In this document: in pieces, positions 27,908 through 39,285 of the stretch | Position numbering within the stretch: position 1 is the stretch's first letter | How the letters are laid out: every line of letters begins with the position of its first letter | Origin: Pseudomonas sp. MYb327 | GTDB taxonomy: Bacteria > Pseudomonadota > Gammaproteobacteria > Pseudomonadales > Pseudomonadaceae | Assembly: GCF_040438925.1 (NCBI RefSeq) | Contig: NZ_CP159258.1 | Span: 5,355,001 to 5,419,000 of the forward strand | Direction of reading: 5' to 3' | DNA length: 64,000 nucleotides | Program-made: the position numbers and the translations under genes | The notes under the pieces: model-generated | What the model saw: the letters and a program-made list of their open reading frames with translations, nothing else | Told to the model about the DNA's origin: nothing | The model's database searches: none

Positions 27908-28576
27908 TTATTCGTCGTTTTCGTGAGTCAGTTCAAGCACGCGGTCGACCAGTTTGTTGATGCCGGACGCCGCTTCGCTGATGGATTGCGCCAGCATGTA
28001 GGCAGGGGTCGTCACCAGTTTGCGTGCCTTGTCTTCGACAATGTCACTGACCGCGCATTCCTTGTGGGTGGCGCCCATCTTGTTCAAGGCAGCTGAGGTC
28101 TCTGCATCGTTGCCGATGGTGCAGGTCACGCCCGGTCCGTAGATCTTTGCCGCCAGGGCTGGCGAGATGCAGATCAGCCCGACTGGTTTGCCGGCCTCGG
28201 CAAAGGCTTCCGTCAATGCCAGCACGTCCGGTTGCACGGTGCAGCCAGTGCCTTCGACGGCGAAATTGGAAAGGTTTTTGGCGGATCCGAAACCACCGGG
28301 AACGATCAGCGCGTCGAACTCCTCGGCGTCTGCTTCGCGGATGTCCTTGACCTCGCCACGGGCAATACGCGCCGACTCCACCAGCACATTGCGCGACTCG
28401 GGCATTTCTTCACCGGTCAGGTGATTGATCACATGCAATTGCGCGATATTCGGCGCGAAACACTGCACCTGAGCGCCACGCTGGTCCAGACGCAACAAGG
28501 TAATCACGCTTTCGTAGACCTCGGCGCCGTCGTACACGCCACAGCCGGAAAGGATCACTGCAACTTTTTTGCTCAT
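27908..28576 (-). CDS. elbB: Isoprenoid-linked glyoxalase ElbB
   Basis: A 222-residue DJ-1/PfpI-superfamily protein. E. coli ElbB has glyoxalase activity and its gene came from a screen for raised lycopene. The family start MSKKVAVILSGCGVYDGAEV and the nucleophile-elbow-like LICISPALAAKIYGPGV (with cysteine) are visible. I use the ATG at 28574-28576; the frame extends 21 nt further without conserved residues. Physiological role in Pseudomonas is unknown. Confidence 0.9.
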   Translation of the reverse strand: MSKKVAVILSGCGVYDGAEVYESVITLLRLDQRGAQVQCFAPNIAQLHVINHLTGEEMPESRNVLVESARIARGEVKDIREADAEEFDALIVPGGFGSAKNLSNFAVEGTGCTVQPDVLALTEAFAEAGKPVGLICISPALAAKIYGPGVTCTIGNDAETSAALNKMGATHKECAVSDIVEDKARKLVTTPAYMLAQSISEAASGINKLVDRVLELTHENDE

Positions 28577-28692
28577 GGGCTTTTTCTCCAGATTCATGGC
28601 GTTAAATGTCCACTAATTTGTCACTCGTTGCCATAGGGTTAATTCGCGACTACACATAGCATCTGTCCTCAAGATTCCGATCAGGGCGCGTC

Positions 28693-29928
28693 ATGGACTT
28701 CATTCTGTATGCGGTGCCGTTTTTCTTTGTGCTGATAGCCGTCGAACTGCTGGCCGACCGTTGGCGCGGGGTGAGCAACTATCGGGTGGCAGACGCGATC
28801 AACAGCATCAGCACCGGCGTGTTGTCGACCACTACGGGCCTGCTGACCAAAGGCGTGGGGCTGGTCACTTACGCGTTTGCCCTGAAGCATCTGGCGCTGT
28901 TCGAGCTCTCCGCCGACAGCGTGTGGGTGTGGATTTTCGCCTTCGTCCTTTATGACTTCTGCTACTACTGGCTGCACCGCATGGGCCATGAGCGAAACAT
29001 CCTCTGGGCCGCGCATTCGGTGCATCACCAGAGCGAGGACTACAATCTCTCCACCGCCCTGCGCCAGACCAGCACCGGGTTTCTGTTGAGCTGGATTTTC
29101 TATCTGCCCATGGCCGTTGTCGGCGTGCCGCTGCTGGTGTTCGTCAGCGTTGCCGCGCTGAATCTGCTGTATCAGTTCTGGGTGCATACCCGGCACATTC
29201 CCAAGCTCGGCTGGTTCGAGTGGTTCTTTGTCACACCGTCCAATCATCGGGCTCACCATGCACAGAACGCTCTCTACATGGATCGCAACTACGGCGGGGT
29301 GTTCATTATTTGGGACCGTCTATTTGGCTCGTTCCAGGAAGAGGACGACAACGAACCGGTGATTTTCGGCGTGACCACGCCGCTGGCGAGCTGGAATCCG
29401 ATTTGGGCCAACGTGCAGTTCTACGCGCAGTTGTGGGCGGATGCCCGGCGTACCGAAAGCACCTGGGACAAGCTGCGGATCTGGTTCATGCGCACCGGGT
29501 GGCGCCCGGCGGACGTGGCGGCGAAATACCCGATGAACAAACCGGACCTGAGCCAGTTCCGCAAATTTGAAGTGCCGTTGGACGGGCGTCAGCAGCTTTA
29601 CGTCGCGTTGCAGTTCTGCGTCTACATTGCGCTGGGCAGCTATTTGATGAACCTGGAGTCGAGCCTGCCGACCGGCGCCCTGGTATTGGGCTGGAGTGCG
29701 GTGGCACTGGGTTTGTTTGTATTGGGCGTGGCCCTGGAGAATCGCCCGTGGGCGTTGAAGCTGGAGCTGCTGCGGCTGGCGTCGAATGTGCCGCTGGTGT
29801 GGCTGGCACCGCTGGTGGGGCTGTGGCCGGCCAGCGCGGCGGCCTGGGTCGGCCTGCTCAGTTACAGCTTGCTCAGCGGGATCGGTCTCTACTGCTGCAG
29901 AAACCGATTCACTCGGCTGGCGTCTTAG
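28693..29928 (+). CDS. Sterol desaturase / fatty acid hydroxylase family protein
   Basis: A 411-residue membrane enzyme with a di-iron histidine box set: HRMGH (95-99), HSVHH (108-112), the nearby HTRH, and HRAHH (185-189). Several membrane helices flank the boxes, and the C-terminal third carries more hydrophobic helices of unclear role. Substrate could be a lipid or a carotenoid-like compound; not predictable. It ends 20 nt inside the convergent DedA gene. Confidence 0.88.
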   Translation: MDFILYAVPFFFVLIAVELLADRWRGVSNYRVADAINSISTGVLSTTTGLLTKGVGLVTYAFALKHLALFELSADSVWVWIFAFVLYDFCYYWLHRMGHERNILWAAHSVHHQSEDYNLSTALRQTSTGFLLSWIFYLPMAVVGVPLLVFVSVAALNLLYQFWVHTRHIPKLGWFEWFFVTPSNHRAHHAQNALYMDRNYGGVFIIWDRLFGSFQEEDDNEPVIFGVTTPLASWNPIWANVQFYAQLWADARRTESTWDKLRIWFMRTGWRPADVAAKYPMNKPDLSQFRKFEVPLDGRQQLYVALQFCVYIALGSYLMNLESSLPTGALVLGWSAVALGLFVLGVALENRPWALKLELLRLASNVPLVWLAPLVGLWPASAAAWVGLLSYSLLSGIGLYCCRNRFTRLAS

Positions 29929-30541
29929 GTTCGCCGATATTGGCCTGTTGCGCTTTCAAGGCTTGCTCATCGGCGTAGATCTTCTTGGCCAGGCGGGCAT
30001 TTTTGAAGCGTCTGCGAAGCCAAAGGCCCAGGCCTAGAACGAGGAGCGCGCCGAGCACCCACAGCTCGTACTTCTTGATGCTGCCGAGCATGCCTTCCAG
30101 CACCGCGCCGAAATGATAGGCGGCGGCCGCCAGTGCGGTGGCCCAGATTGCCGCACCAATGCCGTTGAGCAGCAGGTAGCGACCCGGTGGATAGCCCGAC
30201 AGGCCGATGGCCACCGGCATCACCGTGCGGAGTCCGTAAACAAAGCGGAAACTCAGCACCCAGATGTCCGGGTGCTTGCGAATGTGTTCCAGCGCCCGGT
30301 CACCCATCATCTGCCAGCGCGGTTTGCGCGCCAGCAACTTGCGCCCGTGCTTGCGTCCCAGGAAGTACCACAGCTGATCGCCGGCATAACTGCCGCAGAA
30401 CGCCACGACCACCACCAGGTTAATGTCCATGTATCCGCGGAACGCGAGGAAGCCTGCGAGCACCAGAATGGTTTCGCCTTCGAAGAACGTGCCGAGAAAC
30501 AAGGCAAAGTAGCCGAAGTCATGCAGAAGTTGTTGGAGCAT
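29909..30541 (-). CDS. DedA family membrane protein
   Basis: A 210-residue inner-membrane protein of the DedA/SNARE-associated family, which supports membrane lipid turnover and proton-motive force and is now linked to undecaprenyl-phosphate flipping. Typical motifs are FEGETILVLAGFLA, GDQLWYFLGRKHGR and SFRFVYGLRTVMPVAIGLSG. The N-terminal start is taken as ATG at 30539-30541 (MLQQLLHDFGYFALF); the frame is open further upstream but the residues are non-conserved and cysteine-rich. It overlaps the 3' end of the hydroxylase gene by 20 nt. Confidence 0.88.
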   Translation of the reverse strand: MLQQLLHDFGYFALFLGTFFEGETILVLAGFLAFRGYMDINLVVVVAFCGSYAGDQLWYFLGRKHGRKLLARKPRWQMMGDRALEHIRKHPDIWVLSFRFVYGLRTVMPVAIGLSGYPPGRYLLLNGIGAAIWATALAAAAYHFGAVLEGMLGSIKKYELWVLGALLVLGLGLWLRRRFKNARLAKKIYADEQALKAQQANIGEPKTPAE

Positions 30542-30675
30542 TGTCTGGGTGCTGGCGAAATGAACGCGCAGCCTAACCCTTCGTACACATTCAGGAAAGT
30601 GTCCAAATGTGTCTCGACGTGAACATTTCCTACAAGGACAATGGAATGCGGCTACCTGTCGCAGCGTGCACATAA

Positions 30676-31760
<1,085 letters not shown>

Positions 31761-31778
31761 CCCTCCCAGGAACATGTG

Positions 31779-34001
31779 ATGAATACCGAAGGACTCACTG
31801 AAGTTGCCGTAAAAGACGCTCAACCTGTGGTGGAGCAAATCGCCGAAACCCCACCGGAGCTGGAGCCTGCTCCCCCGGCGGCGGTAACCGAGCCCGCCCC
31901 GGCGGCGCCAGCGATCGCCATTCCCGGCCTGGATGACAGCAGCCTGTACATCCACCGCGAGTTGTCGCAACTGCAGTTCAACATCCGCGTGCTGGAACAG
32001 GCGCTGGACGAGTCCTATCCGTTGCTGGAGCGGCTGAAGTTTCTGCTGATCTTCTCCAGCAACCTGGACGAGTTCTTCGAAATTCGCGTGGCCGGCCTGA
32101 AGAAACAGATCACCTTCGCCCGTGAACAGGCTGGTGCCGATGGTCTGCAACCGCATCAGGCGCTGGCCCGCATCAGCGAGCTGGTACACGGTCACGTTGA
32201 CCGCCAGTACGCGATCCTTAACGACATTCTGTTGCCGGAACTGGAAAAACATCAGGTCCGCTTCATCCGTCGCCGGCACTGGACGACCAAGCTCAAGACT
32301 TGGGTCCGCCGCTACTTCCGCGACGAAATCGCCCCGATCATCACCCCGATCGGCCTCGACCCGACGCACCCGTTCCCGCTGCTGGTGAACAAGAGCCTGA
32401 ACTTCATCGTCGAGCTTGAAGGCATCGACGCCTTCGGTCGCGATTCCGGTCTGGCGATCATCCCGGCCCCGCGCCTGCTGCCGCGGGTGATCAAGGTTCC
32501 GGAAGAGGTCGGTGGGGCTGGCGACAACTACGTGTTCCTGTCGTCGATGATTCACGCCCACGCCGATGATCTGTTCCAGGGCATGAAGGTCAAGGGTTGC
32601 TACCAGTTCCGCCTGACCCGAAACGCCGACCTGGCACTGGATTCCGAGGACGTCGAAGACTTGGCTCGCGCCCTGCGTGGCGAGTTGTTCTCCCGTCGCT
32701 ACGGCGATGCGGTGCGTCTGGAAGTGGCTGATACCTGCCCGAAACATCTGTCCGACTACCTGCTCAAGCAATTCAACCTGAGCGAGACCGAGTTGTATCA
32801 GGTCAATGGCCCGGTCAACCTGACACGGCTGTTCAGCATCACCGGCCTCGATAGTCAGCGCGAACTGCAATACACGCCGTTCACGCCGCAGATCCCGAAA
32901 TTGCTGCAGAACAGCGAGAACATTTTCAGCGTAGTCAGCAAGCAGGACATCCTGTTGCTGCACCCCTTCGAGTCGTTCACTCCGGTGGTCGATTTGCTGC
33001 GCCAGGCTGCCAAGGACCCGCACGTGCTGGCCGTACGCCAGACGCTGTACCGCTCCGGTGCCAACTCGGAAATCGTCGATGCACTGGTGGACGCGGCGCG
33101 TAACGGTAAGGAAGTCACCGCCGTCATCGAATTGCGCGCGCGGTTTGACGAAGAGTCCAACCTGCAACTGGCCAGCCGTCTGCAAGCGGCCGGTGCGGTG
33201 GTGATCTACGGCGTGGTCGGCTTCAAGACCCACGCCAAGATGATGCTGATCCTGCGCCGCGAGGCGGGTGAGATCGTGCGTTACGCCCATCTCGGCACGG
33301 GCAACTACCACGCCGGCAACGCCCGCCTGTACACCGACTACAGCCTGCTGACTTCAGACGACGCCTTGTGCGAAGACGTCGGCAAGCTGTTCAGCCAGCT
33401 CATCGGCATGGGTAAGACGCTGCGCATGAAGAAGTTGCTACACGCGCCGTTCACCCTGAAGAAGGGCATGCTCGACATGATTGCCCGCGAAACCCAGTTC
33501 GCCCTCGACGGCAAACCGGCGCACATCATCGCCAAGTTCAACTCGCTGACTGATCCGAAGATCATCCGCGCGCTGTACAAGGCCAGTCAGTCGGGCGTGC
33601 GCATCGACCTCGTGGTGCGCGGCATGTGCTGCCTGCGGCCGGGCATCGCAGGGGTTTCGCACAACATTCACGTGCGCTCGATCATCGGTCGCTTCCTGGA
33701 GCACACCCGAGTCTTCTACTTCCTCAATGGCGGCGACGAACAGATGTTCCTCTCCAGCGCCGACTGGATGGAGCGCAACCTCGATAAGCGCGTCGAGACT
33801 TGCTTCCCGGTAGAGGGCAAGAAGCTGATCATGCGGGTCAAGAAAGAGCTGGAGCTTTATCTCACCGATAACACTCACAGCTGGAGCCTGCAGTCGGACG
33901 GCCGTTACATCCGCAACACGCCGACCGGCAACCAGAACCCGCGCAGTGCCCAGGCGACGTTGCTGGAGCGTTTGGGTAGCCCGATCCTGGCGGTTCGTTA
34001 A
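31779..34001 (+). CDS. ppk: Polyphosphate kinase 1
   Basis: Makes polyphosphate from ATP. The ~740-residue protein carries an extra N-terminal stretch of about 50 residues rich in E, A and P ([16 protein letters not shown]) before the PPK1 N domain ([13 protein letters not shown]). The catalytic core shows the phosphorylated histidine H485 (FKTHAKMML) and the [18 protein letters not shown] motif, and C-terminal domains are complete. A GTG codon immediately precedes the ATG used here. An intrinsic terminator follows at 34017; ppx is convergent. Confidence 0.95.
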   Translation: MNTEGLTEVAVKDAQPVVEQIAETPPELEPAPPAAVTEPAPAAPAIAIPGLDDSSLYIHRELSQLQFNIRVLEQALDESYPLLERLKFLLIFSSNLDEFFEIRVAGLKKQITFAREQAGADGLQPHQALARISELVHGHVDRQYAILNDILLPELEKHQVRFIRRRHWTTKLKTWVRRYFRDEIAPIITPIGLDPTHPFPLLVNKSLNFIVELEGIDAFGRDSGLAIIPAPRLLPRVIKVPEEVGGAGDNYVFLSSMIHAHADDLFQGMKVKGCYQFRLTRNADLALDSEDVEDLARALRGELFSRRYGDAVRLEVADTCPKHLSDYLLKQFNLSETELYQVNGPVNLTRLFSITGLDSQRELQYTPFTPQIPKLLQNSENIFSVVSKQDILLLHPFESFTPVVDLLRQAAKDPHVLAVRQTLYRSGANSEIVDALVDAARNGKEVTAVIELRARFDEESNLQLASRLQAAGAVVIYGVVGFKTHAKMMLILRREAGEIVRYAHLGTGNYHAGNARLYTDYSLLTSDDALCEDVGKLFSQLIGMGKTLRMKKLLHAPFTLKKGMLDMIARETQFALDGKPAHIIAKFNSLTDPKIIRALYKASQSGVRIDLVVRGMCCLRPGIAGVSHNIHVRSIIGRFLEHTRVFYFLNGGDEQMFLSSADWMERNLDKRVETCFPVEGKKLIMRVKKELELYLTDNTHSWSLQSDGRYIRNTPTGNQNPRSAQATLLERLGSPILAVR

Positions 34002-34016
34002 CCCAGACACCGGATA

Positions 34017-34049
34017 AAAAAATGGCGATCCCTGCGGATCGCCATTTTC
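34017..34049 (+). terminator. Intrinsic terminator of hemB-ppk
   Basis: Stem AATGGCGATCC with GGATCGCCATT, loop CTGC, and A/T runs on both sides. It precedes the REP array. Confidence 0.85.
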
Positions 34050-34458
34050 ATTTACACCCCACCCCTGTAGGAGCTGGCTTGCCAGCGATGACGATCTCTC
34101 AATCACCGCAAGGCTGAAGGCCCTATCGCCAGCAAGCCGGCTCCTACCAACCTTGACCTTCAGCCATCCCCGTTAATGTAGGAGCTGGCTTGCCAGCGAT
34201 GACGATCTCTCAATCACCGCAAGGCTGAGGCCCTATCGCCAGCAAGCCGGCTCCTACAGACCTTGACCCCCAGCCATCCCCGTTAATGTAGGAGCTGGCT
34301 TGCCAGCGATGACGATCTCTCAATCACCGCAAGGCTGAGGCCCTATCGCCAGCAAGCCGGCTCCTACCGACCTTGACCTTCAGCCATCCCCGTTAATGTA
34401 GGAGCTGGCTTGCCAGCGATGAAGATCGTTCAGCCACCGCATGAGTAAGGACCGTGTT
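34050..34458. other. Intergenic region ppk/ppx
   Basis: The 457-bp gap (34002-34458) between convergent ppk and ppx holds the ppk terminator and then the REP array below; no gene is visible. Confidence 0.7.
34066..34445. repeat. Tandem array of REP pairs (110-111 bp period)
   Basis: Three near-identical ~110-bp units start at 34066, 34177 and 34287, followed by a truncated fourth at 34397. Each unit is a complete REP pair: TGTAGGAGCTGGCTTGCCAG, a shared middle (GATGACGATCTCTCAATCAC...), then CCAGCAAGCCGGCTCCTAC, and a spacer AGCCATCCCCGTTAA. Spacers between copies are identical except for a few bases. Copy 1 is 1 bp longer than copies 2 and 3. The fourth copy keeps only the left arm and diverges before the ppx stop codon. 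Confidence 0.95.
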
Positions 34459-35967
34459 TCAGCGCACGTTCAACACAAAATTCACGCGAGTCAGCCATTC
34501 CGCTTCGAGGGCGAAGTCGGCCTGGGTCAACTGGTTCTCTTCCAGCCACTTTTCCGGGAACAGCACGTCGAGGCTGTCGCCGTTGGCTTGCAGGACCACC
34601 TGAGGCATTTGCTGAGTGCCGCGAATGTGATGGAACAGAATCGCGAAGCGCAGCAGCACGCACAGGCGAATCAGCTTGATGCCGTCATCGCCGAACTCGG
34701 CGAATTTGTCCTTGGGAATGTTGCGGCGGTGGCCGCGTACCAACAGCGCTAGCATCAGCTGGTCTTCGCGGGAGAAACCGGCCAGGTCCGAGTGCTCGAT
34801 CAGGTAGGCGCCGTGCTTGTGGTAGTGATAGTGCGCGATGTCGAGGCCCACTTCATGCACCTTGGCCGCCCAGCCGAGCCGCTCGCGCCAAACACCGTCT
34901 TCGTCGTCCAGATCCCAATCCTTGGCCACCTGATCGAAGGCATGCAGGGCTTTGCGTTCAACCCGCACCGCCTGTTCCTGGTCGACGTGATAGCGCTCCA
35001 TCAGCGACGTCAGGGTGCGCTCGCGCACGTCTTCGTGATGATGGCGGCCCAGCAGGTCGTAGAGCACACCCTCGCGCAGGGCGCCTTCGCAGTGGTCCAT
35101 GCGTTGCAGTTCGAGGGAGTCGAAGATCGCTTCGAGAATCGCCAGGCCGGCGGGGAAAATCGCGCGGCGATCCGGCTTGATGCCTTCGAAGTCGATTTTA
35201 TCGACATCGCCGAGTTTGAACAGTTTGCGCTTGAGCCAGGCCAGGCCTTCGGCGTTCACCTCGCCCGCACCGTGGCCGCCGGCCTTCAATGCCAGGCCAA
35301 TGGCGCGAATGGTCCCCGAGGAGCCGATGGCTTCGTCCCAGGTCAGGCGGTGCAGGGCGTGTTCGATGCTCATGATCTCCAGCCGCGCCGCCGTGTACGC
35401 CTGGGCGTAGCGGGCCGGGGTGATCTTGCCGTCCTTGAAGTAGCGCTGGGTGAAGCTGACGCAACCCATTTGCAGGCTTTCACGCAGCAGCGGTTCGAAG
35501 CGCTGGCCGATGATGAATTCGGTACTGCCACCGCCGATGTCGGCCACCAGGCGCTTTCCCGGCGTGTCGGCGAGGGTGTGGGACACGCCAAGGTAGATCA
35601 GGCGCGCCTCTTCACGACCGGAGATGACTTCCACCGGGTGGCCGAGGATTTCTTCGGCGCGGTGGATGAATTCGTTGCGGTTACGCGCTTCACGCAGGGC
35701 GTTGGTGCCCACGATCCGCACGGCGCCGGGCGGCATACCGTTGATCAGTTGGGCGAAGCGTTTCAGGCAATCGAGCCCGCGCTGCATGGATTCTTCGCTG
35801 AGCTTGCGCTCTTCGTCGATGCCGGCGGCGAGCTGAACCTTCTCGCCGAGACGCTCGAGAATACGGATTTCGCCGTTCTGGGCCTTGGCCACGACCATGT
35901 GAAAGCTGTTGGAGCCCAGGTCGATTGCGGCGATCAGGGACAGATTCTTGGCTTGGGATAGCGGCAT
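34459..35967 (-). CDS. ppx: Exopolyphosphatase
   Basis: Degrades polyphosphate, and in related enzymes pppGpp. The 502-residue protein has the actin-like ATPase fold with [14 protein letters not shown] near residue 15 and [12 protein letters not shown] near residue 145, followed by an HD-type domain in the C-terminal part. It starts [20 protein letters not shown]. It is convergent with ppk, separated by the REP array, an arrangement known in pseudomonads. Upstream of it lies another REP pair. Confidence 0.95.
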   Translation of the reverse strand: MPLSQAKNLSLIAAIDLGSNSFHMVVAKAQNGEIRILERLGEKVQLAAGIDEERKLSEESMQRGLDCLKRFAQLINGMPPGAVRIVGTNALREARNRNEFIHRAEEILGHPVEVISGREEARLIYLGVSHTLADTPGKRLVADIGGGSTEFIIGQRFEPLLRESLQMGCVSFTQRYFKDGKITPARYAQAYTAARLEIMSIEHALHRLTWDEAIGSSGTIRAIGLALKAGGHGAGEVNAEGLAWLKRKLFKLGDVDKIDFEGIKPDRRAIFPAGLAILEAIFDSLELQRMDHCEGALREGVLYDLLGRHHHEDVRERTLTSLMERYHVDQEQAVRVERKALHAFDQVAKDWDLDDEDGVWRERLGWAAKVHEVGLDIAHYHYHKHGAYLIEHSDLAGFSREDQLMLALLVRGHRRNIPKDKFAEFGDDGIKLIRLCVLLRFAILFHHIRGTQQMPQVVLQANGDSLDVLFPEKWLEENQLTQADFALEAEWLTRVNFVLNVR

Positions 35968-36051
35968 GGTCAGGGGGTCTCGGTCGATAACCCTGACATC
36001 GTGCCACGATCAAAGGCTGACGCCAACGCGTACGAGACCGCTTCGCGGTCA

Positions 36052-36142
36052 ATCGCGAGCAGGCTCGCTCCCACAGGGAACCCTGTAGCCGCGAAACCCG
36101 AGACCGACACAGGACCAATGTGGGAGCGAGCCTGCTCGCGAT
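36052..36142. repeat. REP pair (GGGAGCGAGCCTGCTCGCG type)
   Basis: Arms ATCGCGAGCAGGCTCGCTCC... and TGTGGGAGCGAGCCTGCTCG with about 45 nt between, between ppx and the amino acid transporter operon. Confidence 0.85.
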
Positions 36143-36169
36143 GGCGGCCTCTACGGCACCGAAGATCTG

Positions 36170-36907
36170 TCAGCCCGCCGCCTCAACCGTCCCAATGAAA
36201 TTCGCCAGCTCAGCTGTCTGGGGATTGGCAAACAGCACTTTCGGATCGCCCACCTCATGCACCAGGCCCTGATGCATGAACACCAACTTATCCCCAACCT
36301 CCCTGGCGAAGCGCATTTCGTGGGTGACCATGATCAGCGTCATGCCTTCCTTGGCCAGTTGCCGGACCACGCTCAGCACTTCGTTGACCAGTTCCGGGTC
36401 CAGGGCGGAGGTGATTTCATCGCACAACAAAACCTTCGGCGACATCGCCAGTGCGCGGGCAATCGCCACCCGCTGTTGCTGGCCGCCGGACAGTCGGTCC
36501 GGGAAGGCATCGAATTTCTCCCCGAGCCCGACCCGCTCCAGCATCTGCCGCGCCAATTCGGCGGCTTTGGCTTTCGGGACTTTCTGCACCACCTGCGGCG
36601 CGAGCATCACGTTTTCGCCTACGGTCAGGTGCGGGAACAGGTTGAACTGCTGGAACACCATGCCGACCTTCTGCCGCAAGCTGCGCAGGTCGGCGCGGGC
36701 GGCGTCGAGGTATTCGCCGTCGACTTCGATGACCCCGTCGTTGATCGATTCCAGCCCGTTGAGGGTGCGCAGCAAGGTCGACTTGCCCGAACCGCTGCGG
36801 CCGATGATCGCCACCACCTGGCCTTCCTCGACGCTCAGGTCGATGCCTTTAAGCACATGGTGGTCGCCGTAATATTTATGCAGGGCGGAAATTCTAAGCA
36901 GAGGCAT
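36170..36907 (-). CDS. Polar amino acid ABC transporter, ATP-binding subunit
   Basis: A 245-residue ATPase of the GlnQ/HisP group: Walker A GRSGSGKST, signature LSGGQQQRVAIARAL, Walker B LLCDEITSALDPE (ends in EITSALDPE, with the Q-loop QQFNLFPHLTVGENV). It starts at ATG 36905-36907 (MPLLRISALHKYYG) and overlaps the end of the permease gene upstream by 14 nt. Last gene of a four-gene operon (binding protein, two permeases, ATPase). The substrate cannot be read from the ATPase. Confidence 0.93.
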   Translation of the reverse strand: MPLLRISALHKYYGDHHVLKGIDLSVEEGQVVAIIGRSGSGKSTLLRTLNGLESINDGVIEVDGEYLDAARADLRSLRQKVGMVFQQFNLFPHLTVGENVMLAPQVVQKVPKAKAAELARQMLERVGLGEKFDAFPDRLSGGQQQRVAIARALAMSPKVLLCDEITSALDPELVNEVLSVVRQLAKEGMTLIMVTHEMRFAREVGDKLVFMHQGLVHEVGDPKVLFANPQTAELANFIGTVEAAG

Positions 36908-37544
36908 GCAGTCTCCTTTCCAGGTAGCGCGCACTGAGCGACAAGGGGTAGCAGAGCAAGAAGTAGCCGAGGGCGACGAGGCCGTAGACCATGAACGGTT
37001 CGAAGGTGGCGTTGGCGAGCATGCCGCCGGTCTTGGTCAGTTCGGTGAAGCCGATGATCGAGGTCACGGCGGTGCCTTTGACCACCTGCACCGAAAAGCC
37101 CACGGTCGGCGCCACGGCAATGCGCAGGGCTTGCGGCAGGATCACGTAGCGCAATTGCTCCAGAGGGTTCAGCGCCAGGCTCGACGAGGCTTCCCACTGG
37201 CCGTGGGGGATCGACTCGACGCAACCGCGCCAGATCTCCGCCAGATAGGCGCTGGTGAACAGCGTCAACGCAATCGCCGCCGCCATCCACGGCGAAATCT
37301 CGATACCGGCCAACGCCACGCCGAAAAACACCAGAAACAACTGCATCAACAGCGGCGTGCCCTGGAACAGTTCGATGTAAGTCCGGGCGAAATTGCGTGG
37401 GAGGGATTTGCCGGAAATGCGCATGACCATGATCAACAGGCCGATCAGCCCGCCGCCAATGAATGCCACCAGCGACAGCGCCAGCGTCCATTGCAGACCG
37501 GTGAGCAGGTTGCGCACGATGTCCCAAAAGGTGAAATCGCTCAT
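36894..37544 (-). CDS. Polar amino acid ABC transporter permease (second)
   Basis: A 216-residue inner-membrane permease of the HisM/HisQ family. The EAA loop WEASSSLALNPLEQLRYVILPQALRIA is present; about five membrane helices. Start at ATG 37542-37544 (MSDFTFWDIVRNLL). It overlaps the first permease gene by 4 nt. Confidence 0.92.
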   Translation of the reverse strand: MSDFTFWDIVRNLLTGLQWTLALSLVAFIGGGLIGLLIMVMRISGKSLPRNFARTYIELFQGTPLLMQLFLVFFGVALAGIEISPWMAAAIALTLFTSAYLAEIWRGCVESIPHGQWEASSSLALNPLEQLRYVILPQALRIAVAPTVGFSVQVVKGTAVTSIIGFTELTKTGGMLANATFEPFMVYGLVALGYFLLCYPLSLSARYLERRLHASA

Positions 37545-38221
37545 CGGCTGCCCCTTGCGCTGTTTCTTGCCACAAATCGATGGCCGATCCAATTCAGCAA
37601 CTGGCGGATCATTAGCGCCATGCACAGGTAGACCAGCGTGGTCAGCGCGTAGGTTTCAAAGGCGCGGAAGTTGCGCGATTGAATGAAGTTGGCGGCGAAG
37701 CTCAGCTCTTCGGTGGCGATCTGCGAGCAGACCGCCGAACCGAGCATGACGATGATGATCTGGCTGCTCAGGGCCGGCCAGACCTTGCCCAGTGCTGGCA
37801 GCAATACCACATGGCGGAAGGCTTCGAAGCGCGTCATTGCCAGCGCCGCTGCGGCTTCCAGCTGACCCCGGGGGATCGCCTGGATGCCCGCACGAATGAT
37901 CTCGGTGGAATAAGCCCCCAGATTGATAACCATCGCCAACACCGCTGCCTGCCACTCGGAAATCTGCACACCCAGTGACGGCAAGCCGAAGAAGATGAAA
38001 AACAACTGCACCAGGAACGGTGTGTTGCGGATCAACTCGACGTAAACGCCGAAGATGCCGGCGAACGGGCGAATATTCCACGCCCGCACCAGGGCTCCGA
38101 CGATGCCCAGCGCTACACCGAGCACCGCGCCGATGGCCGTCAGCTCCAAGGTGAACAACGCACCGCGCAACAGCAAATCGGTGTTTTGTACCACCGGCAA
38201 GAAATCGAACTGATAAGCCAT
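37541..38221 (-). CDS. Polar amino acid ABC transporter permease (first)
   Basis: A 226-residue permease, MAYQFDFLPVVQNTDLLLRG at the start; the EAA motif reads QLEAAAALAMTRFEAFRHVVLPAL-like. Paralogous to the second permease, with which it should form the heterodimeric pore. The binding-protein gene ends 22 nt upstream. Confidence 0.92.
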   Translation of the reverse strand: MAYQFDFLPVVQNTDLLLRGALFTLELTAIGAVLGVALGIVGALVRAWNIRPFAGIFGVYVELIRNTPFLVQLFFIFFGLPSLGVQISEWQAAVLAMVINLGAYSTEIIRAGIQAIPRGQLEAAAALAMTRFEAFRHVVLLPALGKVWPALSSQIIIVMLGSAVCSQIATEELSFAANFIQSRNFRAFETYALTTLVYLCMALMIRQLLNWIGHRFVARNSARGSR

Positions 38222-38243
38222 AATGTGTCTCCTGCGTGCCGGA

Positions 38244-39029
38244 TCAGAGGTCGGCCGGCAGCGGTTCTTTCAGCCAGGTCAGGGCGTTTTTCTCCAGTGC
38301 GCCGTCGCTCTTGGCAGTGACGAGGATCTGGTTGACCTTGTCCAGCAGCGCCGGCTCGTTCTTGTTCACGCCGACGTAGACCGGCGAATCCTTGAGCTTC
38401 ACTTTCAACGCAGGCACACGTTTCGGGCTCTTCTCGCTGATCGCCACCATCACCACGTTGCCGCTGGCGATCAGGTCGACCTGACCGGCCAGGTACGCAG
38501 CAATGGTCGAGTTGTTGTCTTCGAAGCGCTTGATGGTCACGCCTTCAGGGGCGACTTTAGTCAGCTCGATGTCTTCGATGGCGCCGCGGGTGACGCTGAT
38601 GGTTTTGCCCTTGAGATCGTCCAGGCTTTTGATGTCGGCGTCTGGCGGACCGAACACGGCGAGATAGAACGGCGCATAGGCGCGGGAGAAGTCGATGACT
38701 TTTTCGCGCTCCGGGTTTTTACCGAGGCTGGAAATCACCAGGTCAACTTTGCCGGTGGTCAGGAACGGGATGCGGTTGGTGCTGTTGACCGGGGTCAGTT
38801 CGAGTTTGACCTTGAGCTGGTCGGCCAGCAGTTTCGCGGTGTCGATGTCGAGGCCGCGCGGCTTCATGTCCGGGCCGACGGAGCCGAAGGGCGGGAAGTC
38901 CTGCGGCACGGCGACCTTGAGGACGCCGCGCTTGACCACATCCTCCAGGCCGTCGGCGTGGGCGGGTGCCTGGCTCAGCATCAGACTGGCAAACAGGGCA
39001 GCGAGGAGGGCGCTGTAACGCTGGGTCAT
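38244..39029 (-). CDS. Polar amino acid ABC transporter substrate-binding protein
   Basis: A 261-residue periplasmic protein with a signal peptide (MTQRYSALLAALFASLMLSQ, cleavage after APAHA) and the SBP_bac_3 fold (GVLKVAVPQDFPPFG, PRGLDIDTAKLLADQL, GKVDLVISSLGKNPEREKVIDFS). The motif DVVISS-like plus NSTNRIPFL suggests a small polar or basic amino acid, but the ligand is not known. First gene of the operon; its 5' leader has the inverted repeat CCGAATCG/CGATTCGG (39039-39071). Confidence 0.9.
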   Translation of the reverse strand: MTQRYSALLAALFASLMLSQAPAHADGLEDVVKRGVLKVAVPQDFPPFGSVGPDMKPRGLDIDTAKLLADQLKVKLELTPVNSTNRIPFLTTGKVDLVISSLGKNPEREKVIDFSRAYAPFYLAVFGPPDADIKSLDDLKGKTISVTRGAIEDIELTKVAPEGVTIKRFEDNNSTIAAYLAGQVDLIASGNVVMVAISEKSPKRVPALKVKLKDSPVYVGVNKNEPALLDKVNQILVTAKSDGALEKNALTWLKEPLPADL

Positions 39030-39038
39030 GGCAAATCT

Positions 39039-39071
39039 CCGAATCGGCGAGGTGTGAATTCTGCGATTCGG
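39039..39071. promoter_or_regulatory. Inverted repeat ahead of the amino acid transporter operon
   Basis: CCGAATCG (39039-39046) and CGATTCGG (39064-39071) separated by 17 nt, in the leader of the divergent ABC operon. It may be an operator or a leader hairpin; the divergent FadR-type regulator is a candidate binder. Confidence 0.4.
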
Positions 39072-39285
39072 CAGAGCATGGGCCATGCCAACATGGGTTT
39101 ATCGGGTCGGAAAGCCGCGGTTTTGCTGGCGCCGCAAGGTCTTACTGGTCTGAACAGTCAACTCTCGTTTCGCACCTCGATAGCGCACCTGCGAAAATTC
39201 CCGAACCCCCGTGGGGCACGACTTGCCGGACGCCGCGAATAGCTTTACAACTGGCCGCACATTGGCCTGGTTCGTCTGGAAAACC

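Noticed and set aside
34066..34445. Regular repeats resembling a CRISPR array
   Set aside because: Repeats are ~110 bp, contain inverted arms and have identical spacers, so they are REP pairs, not short direct repeats with unique spacers; no cas genes.
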